This document shows, piece after piece, positions 57,381 through 64,000 of a stretch of DNA of 64,000 nucleotides. The stretch is taken from assembly GCA_003451585.1 (NCBI GenBank), contig DMEU01000022.1, positions 41,668-105,667 of the forward strand, in the 5' to 3' direction. Origin of the DNA: Candidatus Omnitrophota bacterium. GTDB taxonomy: Bacteria > Omnitrophota > Gorgyraeia > Velamenicoccales > Velamenicoccaceae. The translations under genes were made by a program, and so were the position numbers. Every line of letters begins with the position of its first letter. Position 1 is the first letter of the stretch. The notes under the pieces were generated by a model. The model saw only the letters and a list, made by a program, of their open reading frames with translations, searched no databases and was not told the origin of the DNA.

Positions 57381-58779
57381 AAAAGAATATGATGTCATTA
57401 TAATTGGCGGCGGTATAGGGGGTCTCGTATGCGGCTGCTATTTAATTAGAAAAGGACTGAAGACATTAATAATCGAAAAAAATGATACCCTAGGTGGATA
57501 TGTTGATACTTTTCGTTGCAATGGCTATTCTTTTAACACCTGCATAAGAGGTATGGTTGGTTGCGCTACCGGAGGCGCATTTAATAGAGTATTGACCGAT
57601 CTTGGACTTGAGCATAAGTTGGATTTTATTAGGCCGCCTGTATATGATGACATTCATTTTTTTAAAAAAAAAGTTGGTTTGCATAATAATGTGGAAGAAA
57701 CGATCGATGAGATTATTCGTCAATTTCCTAAAGAAAAAAAAGCGGTAAATGAGTTTTTTCAATTATTAAGGGATGACTCAGCAATTACAGAGATTTATAA
57801 ATATAGGCGACTAAGTTTTCAAAAATTACTCAATGAGTATTTTAAAGAAAAGGAATTAAAATTTCTTTTTTCAGCAATGCGAATTGATTCCGGATTGATG
57901 CCCTCCAGGACCTCTGCAATCGCAGATTTTATGTTGATTAAAGGTAATATTCTTGATGGAGGATATTTGCCAAATGGAGGCATGAAATCGCTTGTTGAGC
58001 TTTTTGCAAAATATTTTAAAGAAAAGGGAGGACATGTTATTCTTAACACTTTCATAAAAAAAATTAAATTAAATAAATATAAGGCAGAAGGAGTATTGTC
58101 ATCTGATGATTTATTCTTTGGCGCTAAGGTCATTGTCTCGAATATCGATGCGACCTATACTTTTAATTCTCTTTTGGGGAGAGGAAATGTTTCTGATAAA
58201 TTCTTAGATGAAATTAATGCTATGGAGCCTTCTGCTTCAGTTTTTCTAATTTATTTGGGGCTTGGAAAACCAATAAAATCATATTTTCGATATAATTGTT
58301 CTGCCGTTTGGCATTTTAATAAGTCTCTTGCAGGAGGGATTGTTTGCCTTCCAGCATCTTTGATTGACAGTAGCTTTGCACCACAAAACGCTAGCTCGGT
58401 AACAGCTTATTTTGGAGTTCGATTTGAGGATGAACAGTATTGGATAGCTAACAAGGCCCGCATAGCAGATATTTTTATAAAAAGATTGAATCGAATACTT
58501 CCAATTAGTAGACGCGATATCAAGCTCTTGGCTATAAATTCTCCCTATGATCTTTATAAAAAAACCTTGAATAGAGATGGAGCATCTAGAGGTTGGAGCC
58601 CGTGTATTAAACAGTTCAATAATTTTTTTCCTCCCTTTCAGACTCATGTTGAAAATGTTTTTTTGGCTGGGCATTGGGTTGCTTCTGCGGTTGGAAATGG
58701 TGGAGTCACTTTCTCTGCGTTGATAGGGAAAAAGGTCGCTAATTATATTGTTAACAATCACAACAATGTAGCACAATGA
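57373..58779 (+). CDS. CrtI-family FAD-dependent oxidoreductase (phytoene desaturase / carotenoid isomerase-like)
   Basis: A 468-residue flavoprotein. VIIIGGGIGGLVCGCYL (residues 8-24) binds the FAD, followed by EKNDTLGGY. GGYLPNGGMKSLVELFAKYFKEKGG is the family substrate-domain signature, given as YLPNGGMKSLVE, and the C-terminus VFLAGHWVASAVGNGGVTFSA closes the FAD site. Relatives desaturate, saturate or isomerise polyene chains. In this cluster it may act on an acyl or polyene product of the ketosynthase system. The gene is strongly AT-rich, unlike the housekeeping genes, and overlaps fabF by eight bases. Confidence 0.82.
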   Translation: MLKKEYDVIIIGGGIGGLVCGCYLIRKGLKTLIIEKNDTLGGYVDTFRCNGYSFNTCIRGMVGCATGGAFNRVLTDLGLEHKLDFIRPPVYDDIHFFKKKVGLHNNVEETIDEIIRQFPKEKKAVNEFFQLLRDDSAITEIYKYRRLSFQKLLNEYFKEKELKFLFSAMRIDSGLMPSRTSAIADFMLIKGNILDGGYLPNGGMKSLVELFAKYFKEKGGHVILNTFIKKIKLNKYKAEGVLSSDDLFFGAKVIVSNIDATYTFNSLLGRGNVSDKFLDEINAMEPSASVFLIYLGLGKPIKSYFRYNCSAVWHFNKSLAGGIVCLPASLIDSSFAPQNASSVTAYFGVRFEDEQYWIANKARIADIFIKRLNRILPISRRDIKLLAINSPYDLYKKTLNRDGASRGWSPCIKQFNNFFPPFQTHVENVFLAGHWVASAVGNGGVTFSALIGKKVANYIVNNHNNVAQ

Positions 58780-58821
58780 TTGCAAATATTAAAGTTTTTA
58801 TCTTTTGTTGTTGAGAAAATT

Positions 58822-59880
58822 ATGAAGAAAATGATTGATATAGGAAATCAAATCGTTGGGTTCACTAATCTATCGCCAGCTTCGCGCAAAAAGAAGATAG
58901 ATGCGCTTAATGCGTACTTCCTTTTTTTAAAGAACAGTGATGTTTTATTTAGAAGATCAAATTTCCAGAGCAACGCGGAGCTTTTCTCTAAATTAAAAAT
59001 TGATACTGATTATATTATTTCTAAATTGTATAGCATAGAAAACCATATCAGCCTTGAAAATCGAAAATCAGCTAGAACTTTATTTAGGGATTATTTAGGA
59101 AAGTATTTTTTCAAGTCTAATATTTTGAGAAGATTTTATGAGAAGCCTTTTGGTTATGCTGGTGATCACATAATGTTTGAACTGATCTATAATAATGTGC
59201 CAATTTCTAAAAATTTTGGCCTATATTTTGATAAATATATTTTAAATTTTCCTTTAATAAAATCAGTCGTTAATAGAAAAAATTTTATGAAAATTTTAAT
59301 AGATGATTTTCTGATTAGGTATAAAAGAAATAATATTTCTGTTCTTAATATAGGAAGCGGATCGTGTAGAGAATCAAAAGAATATTTCCCAACGGCAGAT
59401 TTTAAATCTAAACGCAAAAAGATTCATTTAACCCTCCTTGATCAAGACAAGAAAAGTCTAGATTTTTCGGAAAAAGTGCTTTGCGAAATTTCAAATCAAA
59501 TAAAAATTAGGACTATTCAGGCAAATGTTTTGAGTTTGCTGAATTTTGAAAAAATGAATCATGTTGTTGAGAATAAAACTTTTGATTTCATTTATAGTAT
59601 GGGGTTGGTTGACTATTTCAAAGATCAAACATTATTATCTTTTGTTAAGAACATAAATAAATTTTTAAAGCCAGGCGGAGAAATAGTGATAGCGGCTTGT
59701 AGTTCCAATAAAATTGCAGCTTATTGTGCTTTGAGATGGTTCTGCGAGTGGAATTTCAATGCTAGGAATGCCCTTCATACTCTTGAAATGATTAAAGCTT
59801 GCTTGCCCGACAACGTTATAAAAATTCATTGGGAACCAAATAAACAAGTTTTTTTTGTTGCTATCAGAAAAGCAGAGTAA
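58822..59880 (+). CDS. SAM-dependent methyltransferase, PhcB-like
   Basis: A class I methyltransferase of about 352 residues. The SAM-binding motif is LNIGSGSCRE (residues 175-184), followed by LTLLDQDKKSLDF, FDFIYSMGLVDYFKD and LKPGGEIVIAACS. Upstream, KPFGYAGDHIMFELIYNN (around residues 108-125) and the VVNRKNF segment resemble the PhcB family, which makes 3-hydroxy fatty-acid methyl esters as quorum signals in Ralstonia. The resemblance is judged from memory of the family, not a search. ATG 58822 is preferred; the frame also opens with TTG at 58780. The gene is very AT-rich (59281-59340 has 9 G+C of 60). Confidence 0.65.
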   Translation: MKKMIDIGNQIVGFTNLSPASRKKKIDALNAYFLFLKNSDVLFRRSNFQSNAELFSKLKIDTDYIISKLYSIENHISLENRKSARTLFRDYLGKYFFKSNILRRFYEKPFGYAGDHIMFELIYNNVPISKNFGLYFDKYILNFPLIKSVVNRKNFMKILIDDFLIRYKRNNISVLNIGSGSCRESKEYFPTADFKSKRKKIHLTLLDQDKKSLDFSEKVLCEISNQIKIRTIQANVLSLLNFEKMNHVVENKTFDFIYSMGLVDYFKDQTLLSFVKNINKFLKPGGEIVIAACSSNKIAAYCALRWFCEWNFNARNALHTLEMIKACLPDNVIKIHWEPNKQVFFVAIRKAE

Positions 59881-59883
59881 TCC

Positions 59884-62079
59884 ATGACAAATTTATCTAT
59901 TTCTTCATTTTTGATCATTATTGGGAGCTTATCCATGGCTCTGTTTTCTTTTATAAAAAGTAAGGGCAGAAGAATGATAACAATTTGGAGCTATTTTTGT
60001 CTAGCTTGTGCTTTTTGGGGCTTAGGTTGTTATATAATCTCAATGACCAAGATGGAGTCGCATGCATATTTTGGATGGCAGATTGCTTACTTGGGAGCGA
60101 TTTTTTTGCCAGTTCTTTATTACCATTTTGTGAACGAATATTTGCAGTTGAAGAAACGTTATATTCTTTTGGTGGCGTATTGGTTTAGTTTCTATTTTCT
60201 GATTTGTGCACTTTTTTTTAAAAAATCATTTTTTGGCGATATGAGATATGTCTTTAATGAGTTTTATTGTTTTTATTGGAACAATAACAAAGACCTAGTC
60301 TTTTTGTTGTTCTATGTCCTTTTCCATTGGTGTCTTCTTGCTATGTCCTTTTTTATGCTTTTAAGTGAGTATAAGAGTTCGATAGGTCTTAGAAGAAACC
60401 AGCTTCAGTATATTTTAATTGCTTCAATATTAGGTTTTCTGGGAGGGCATTTATTCTTTCTTGTTGCTTTTGGGGTAGATATATATCCATATGCCAATTA
60501 TCTTATTGCTGTTTATCCTCTTATAATGGGTTATGGCATCATTCGTCATCGCGTTTTAAATATTAGAACGGCTATAACCAGAACTGGGATTTTTGTAGTC
60601 GTTTATTCTTTTGTGTTGGGAGGGCCTTTTGCGCTAGCTTTTAAGTATCGGGAACAATTAATTTTTTATCTTGGAGATAATTGGTGGCTTGCGCCATTAA
60701 TTTTAATGACAATATTAGCCACGATAGGTCCTTTTATTTACTTATACATCAATAATAAAGCCGAAGAAAAGCTTTTAAAAGAACAACGAGGTTACCAGCA
60801 AATTTTAAGGAATGCTTCTTCCGGAATGATCAGAATTAAGGATTTAAGACGCTTGTTAAACCTTGTTGTGCATGTGGTTACAAAGACAGTTAAAATTAGT
60901 AATGCAGCTATTTATTTATTTGATTCAGAAACTGATAGTTTTAAGCTGTTTGCATTGAGGGGGAGAATAGATAAAAGTATCTTTAGTACGCAGATAGAAT
61001 TGCATTCAATTTTGGTTTCGTCTCTTATGGCAAAAAATGACCCCATCCTTGTTGAAGAGGTTGCGATGAGGTTGCGCGAAGAGCAGCATAATCGTGAAAT
61101 TCTTGATTTGTCTAAGGAGTTATCAAAGTTATGCGCAGCTTTAGTTGTTCCAAGTTTTATCGATAGTAAGCTTACAGGAATTATGGTTCTTGGTGATAAG
61201 ATTGCTCGTAATCTTTATACTGAAGATGATATTGTGGTTTTTTCTGTGCTTGCTAATCAAGCAGCTTTGGCTATTGAAAATGCTCAGTTTTATGACGAGG
61301 TTAAGCGTACTCATGAACAACTCTTTCAAGCAGAAAAAATGGCAACTATTGGAACAATGGCGGACGGGTTGTCTCATCAGATCAACAATCGCTTCCATGC
61401 GCTTTCGCTTATTTCTGGTGATGCCTTGGATATCCTGAAAACTTTTGATTCGTCGAAGTATGACGGAGAGGTTAAGCAGGTTTTAGCTGATTTAAAAGGG
61501 TCACTTCAGAGGATAGAGGCTAATGTTGTCCAAGGTGGAGAGGTTGTCAAAGGGCTGTTAAAATATTCCAGGCCTGGAGACGGCGGCTTTGAATCTATTG
61601 AGTTTAAGGATGTTTTAAACGGTTCGATCGATATGGTCCAATATAAGATCAAGCTTAAGGAAATTGATTTAATTAAGGATATCCCTGCAGATCTACCAAA
61701 ACTACACTGCAATTTGACCCAGCTTCAGGAGGTGTTTTTTAATTTGATAGATAACGCCTATGATGCCACAAAAGAAAGACAGGCGACTTTGAAAGAAGAG
61801 GGTTATAAGAGCCGGATAGAGATTACTGCAAAAAACGCAGACGGTTCTTTGGAGATCGTCGTTTCTGATAACGGGATGGGCGTGAAGGACCTAGACAGGA
61901 AAAAGCTTTTCACTCCATTTTTTACTACTAAAGCTTCTGCCAAGAAGGGTACGGGTTTGGGGCTTTATGTCATAGACAAGATTATCGCTTCCCACAACGG
62001 CCATATTTCAATAGATTCTGAATATCAATCTGGCACTCGCTTTACCATCACCCTTCCAATCTCTCCAAAGGCAGTTTAA
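59884..62079 (+). CDS. Membrane sensor histidine kinase with GAF domain
   Basis: A 731-residue kinase. About eight hydrophobic segments lie in residues 1-290 (7TM-type histidine-kinase N-terminus), then a GAF domain (about 304-470, ending NQAALAIENAQFY), a dimerisation helix with H498, and an ATP-binding domain with NLIDNAYDAT (N620), DNGMGV, and GTGLGLYVI (about 689). The H box is GLSHQINNRFHAL, in which Gln replaces the usual Glu and Arg the usual Pro. It follows the methyltransferase gene by three bases, so it seems part of the acyl cluster. Its last 32 bases overlap the opposite-strand kinase gene. Confidence 0.93.
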   Translation: MTNLSISSFLIIIGSLSMALFSFIKSKGRRMITIWSYFCLACAFWGLGCYIISMTKMESHAYFGWQIAYLGAIFLPVLYYHFVNEYLQLKKRYILLVAYWFSFYFLICALFFKKSFFGDMRYVFNEFYCFYWNNNKDLVFLLFYVLFHWCLLAMSFFMLLSEYKSSIGLRRNQLQYILIASILGFLGGHLFFLVAFGVDIYPYANYLIAVYPLIMGYGIIRHRVLNIRTAITRTGIFVVVYSFVLGGPFALAFKYREQLIFYLGDNWWLAPLILMTILATIGPFIYLYINNKAEEKLLKEQRGYQQILRNASSGMIRIKDLRRLLNLVVHVVTKTVKISNAAIYLFDSETDSFKLFALRGRIDKSIFSTQIELHSILVSSLMAKNDPILVEEVAMRLREEQHNREILDLSKELSKLCAALVVPSFIDSKLTGIMVLGDKIARNLYTEDDIVVFSVLANQAALAIENAQFYDEVKRTHEQLFQAEKMATIGTMADGLSHQINNRFHALSLISGDALDILKTFDSSKYDGEVKQVLADLKGSLQRIEANVVQGGEVVKGLLKYSRPGDGGFESIEFKDVLNGSIDMVQYKIKLKEIDLIKDIPADLPKLHCNLTQLQEVFFNLIDNAYDATKERQATLKEEGYKSRIEITAKNADGSLEIVVSDNGMGVKDLDRKKLFTPFFTTKASAKKGTGLGLYVIDKIIASHNGHISIDSEYQSGTRFTITLPISPKAV

Positions 62080-63667
62080 TAGTAAAAGTTGTACCCTTGT
62101 CGAGCGTGCTTTCTACTTCGATTGACCCATTGTGATTTTTAATTATCTGATGTGTAATCGCAAGTCCAAGTCCTGTACCGGAATCCTTGTTGGTAAAAAA
62201 CGGATCGAAAATCTGTTTTAAGTCTTCCTTAGGAATGCCGCAGCCGCTATCAGATATTCTGATATCTAAATAGTTGCTTCGCCCTACTTGTGTTGAGATG
62301 TGTAAAACTCCACCCTTAGGCATTGCTTCCATGGCATTAAGAATGATATTTAGGAGTGCTTGTTTGATCTGAGGAGGATCAATTTTAATCGAAAGGGATA
62401 AATTTTCATCCGCGCCTTCTACTTTTATGTGCTTTTTTAGGAATTCACTGTTCAGAAAAATCAAAACTTCATTTATTAATTGGTGAATATTTGTGTTACG
62501 GAAAGAAGGAGGAGCTGGTTTGGAGAAATCAAGTAGTTGTTTGATAATAGAATTGATTCTTTCAACCTCAGACGGTATTAATTTAGCAAATTTCTTAACG
62601 AAATCTTCATCTTTGTATTTTTCAGGAAGAAATTCAGCAAAGGTGCGTATTGTTGTCAGCGGATTTTTAATTTCATGGCATAAGCCTAATGCAAGAGTAC
62701 TGGCTGTTTTTAGTCTTTCTGAACGCTCCACCTCTTGTTTTAAAAGCGTGTTTTCTAATACAATCTCTTGGGGGAGTTTGCCCATGAATACTCTGTCGAT
62801 AAAATTTTGGATTTTGCTTCGCAGTGGATTGAATATAATCGCTATGATGAAAGCTGAGATTAAACTAACTATTATTGATCGGTAGCCAATTATTTCCCGA
62901 AATAAATATTCGATTACCATTATTAAAAGCAAGTAGATGGCGGTAATCGCTGCGATAAGAATTGAATATACAAAGCCTTTTCTTACAGCAATATTTATGT
63001 CCATAAGATTATGTTTAACAATCGCATATGTGATTAGGCAGACGATAGCTGGTACGCAAAAATATCCGAATGGATATAATTCTATTCCATATTTTTGTAT
63101 AAAATCCAAACTCCCTAGAATACCTCCAACAGCAAGAGCCCAGAATGAATATTGAAGTCTCTTCTTTCCATCATTTATAATTTTATATTTTGATATTTGA
63201 TTATATATATTTAAGGTTGAAACAACGAATAACGATGCCCACATGATAAGATATAGCCAGTGATAAAATCCTGCTTTTGGGTAAAAGCCCCAAAAGAAAA
63301 CATTGGGCTGCCCAACAATTAAGTTAGTTTTAAAAATTATTGGCATTACAAGAAGATAGGCTAACCAAAGAATCCAGATATTTTTAAAAGCAGACTTGGT
63401 GATATTTTTAACAAAAAAATAAATATTTATGGGAATGGCACTGATTCCAATATAAATAACTCTCGTTAAAAAGGAGGCTAAGATTTCGTTTTTCGTAGAA
63501 AAGAGCGAAGCATCCCCTAACAGCCAGATAAACATTGAAAAACAGACTAAAAACCATGAAAAATTGATCCCCGATCTTAAATTTTTTTGCCAGACGAATA
63601 TTCCTAAAGAAATGATAAGGAGCGAGGCTAAAAAAGGCGGGATTGCATAAGGATTGAAGTAGAACAT
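62048..63667 (-). CDS. Membrane sensor histidine kinase (7TM type)
   Basis: A 539-residue kinase. About eight to nine hydrophobic segments fill residues 1-280. The H box is LGLCHEIKNPLTTI with His331, canonical. The ATP-binding domain has NIILNAMEAMPKGG, DSGCGIPKEDL, FDPFFTNKDSGTGLGLAI. The membrane half resembles that of the kinase at 59884, including a similar IYPYxNY/LYPFGYF motif before IVKHNLMDINI. It lies three bases downstream of the response regulator gene. It is AT-rich (63361-63420 has 15 G+C of 60), and converges with and overlaps the other kinase gene by 32 bases. Confidence 0.93.
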   Translation of the reverse strand: MFYFNPYAIPPFLASLLIISLGIFVWQKNLRSGINFSWFLVCFSMFIWLLGDASLFSTKNEILASFLTRVIYIGISAIPINIYFFVKNITKSAFKNIWILWLAYLLVMPIIFKTNLIVGQPNVFFWGFYPKAGFYHWLYLIMWASLFVVSTLNIYNQISKYKIINDGKKRLQYSFWALAVGGILGSLDFIQKYGIELYPFGYFCVPAIVCLITYAIVKHNLMDINIAVRKGFVYSILIAAITAIYLLLIMVIEYLFREIIGYRSIIVSLISAFIIAIIFNPLRSKIQNFIDRVFMGKLPQEIVLENTLLKQEVERSERLKTASTLALGLCHEIKNPLTTIRTFAEFLPEKYKDEDFVKKFAKLIPSEVERINSIIKQLLDFSKPAPPSFRNTNIHQLINEVLIFLNSEFLKKHIKVEGADENLSLSIKIDPPQIKQALLNIILNAMEAMPKGGVLHISTQVGRSNYLDIRISDSGCGIPKEDLKQIFDPFFTNKDSGTGLGLAITHQIIKNHNGSIEVESTLDKGTTFTIKLPLERLEG

Positions 63668-63670
63668 GCT

Positions 63671-64000
63671 TTAGGAAAATTTGCTAATCTTGTTGAGTAT
63701 TTGTTTCGAATCAAACGGTTTGGTGATGTAGGCGTCGGCGCCGGCGGCTGTGGCTTCCTGGGCGATTTCGGCGCTCTCGTAGCCGGTAACTATCATTACC
63801 TTAATATTAGGGTTGAGGCGTTTGATGTCTTGTGTGATCTCGATGCCGTTTTGTTTTGGCATCTTGATATCCATAAGGACCAGGCCTATGTTTTTGTCCT
63901 CTCTAAGGGTTTTCAGGCATTCCTGACCGTTGCAGGCGAATTGCAGGTCGTAGTGGTCTTTTAAAATGAGGTTTAATGATTCCCTGATGCCCTCCTCGTC
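63671..64000 (-). CDS. Response regulator receiver protein (N-terminal part outside the window)
   Basis: The minus-strand frame is open to the window edge, so the start is beyond 64000. The 109 visible residues form most of a receiver domain: acidic DEEGIRESL, the phosphoacceptor Asp in VLMDIKMPKQNG, Thr in IVTGY, and Lys in ITKPF. The protein ends straight after the receiver domain at KISKFS, so it has no C-terminal output domain; any extra domain would have to be N-terminal. It precedes the kinase gene at 62048-63667 by three bases. It is GC-rich (63721-63780 has 41 G+C of 60), unlike that kinase. Confidence 0.9.
   Translation of the reverse strand, partial: DEEGIRESLNLILKDHYDLQFACNGQECLKTLREDKNIGLVLMDIKMPKQNGIEITQDIKRLNPNIKVMIVTGYESAEIAQEATAAGADAYITKPFDSKQILNKISKFS

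Overview
The window is a dense, almost entirely plus-strand bacterial segment carrying one of the main housekeeping regions of the chromosome. An LptD-type outer-membrane assembly protein indicates a Gram-negative (diderm) cell. The gene set, the gene order, a zinc-ribbon uS14, a loss of ribosomal protein uL30, a cysteine-rich EF-Tu and intergenic palindromes suggest an uncultured lineage near the PVC superphylum, most likely Omnitrophota. That placement is an inference from general familiarity, not from a search. No rRNA, CRISPR array, insertion sequence or prophage was seen.

Layout. (1) 1-4744: heat-shock operon hrcA(partial)-grpE-dnaK-dnaJ plus an FmdB-type zinc ribbon; the grpE-dnaK gap can form mutually exclusive RNA stems around the dnaK ribosome-binding site. 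(2) 4751-14524: VanZ-like protein, DUF1015 protein, accD, ROK sugar kinase, LptD-like protein, UDP-glucose dehydrogenase, UDP-glucuronate decarboxylase, a PHP phosphoesterase and a NodB-type deacetylase; these mostly serve envelope and polysaccharide synthesis. (3) 14542-44731: one co-directional information-processing block of about 30 kb, opened by a strong sigma70-like promoter: tRNA-Thr, rpmG, tRNA-Trp, secE, nusG, rplKAJL, rpoBC, rpsLG, fusA, tuf, then the S10, spc and alpha operons with secY, adk, map and infA. No strong internal terminator was seen. (4) 44763-53081: a central-metabolism block: aminotransferase, aconitase-superfamily large subunit, a PilT ATPase, the small subunit, isocitrate dehydrogenase-like protein, malate dehydrogenase, dihydrolipoyl dehydrogenase, LipB and a free-standing lipoyl domain, closed by a terminator. 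(5) 53166-53471: a small excisionase-like HTH gene with its own promoter and terminator. (6) 53477-62079: a tightly packed acyl-chain gene cluster: a ketosynthase-like protein lacking the whole catalytic triad (KS-beta/chain-length-factor-like), ketoreductase, ACP, FabZ dehydratase, an intact ketosynthase, a CrtI-type FAD oxidoreductase, a PhcB-like SAM methyltransferase and a membrane histidine kinase. (7) 62048-64000, minus strand: a second membrane histidine kinase and a response regulator running off the window.

The most interesting part is 53.2-64 kb. It looks like a dedicated highly reducing type II ketosynthase system that builds a modified acyl chain, followed by a methyltransferase resembling the enzyme that makes 3-hydroxy fatty-acid methyl-ester signals, and then sensor kinases and a receiver protein. 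A lipid-derived signalling circuit, or a polyene or membrane-lipid pathway under two-component control, are the two readings. Base composition falls abruptly inside the intact ketosynthase gene (about 56.45 kb) and rises again at about 63.7 kb, so much of the cluster appears to have been acquired or replaced by recombination.
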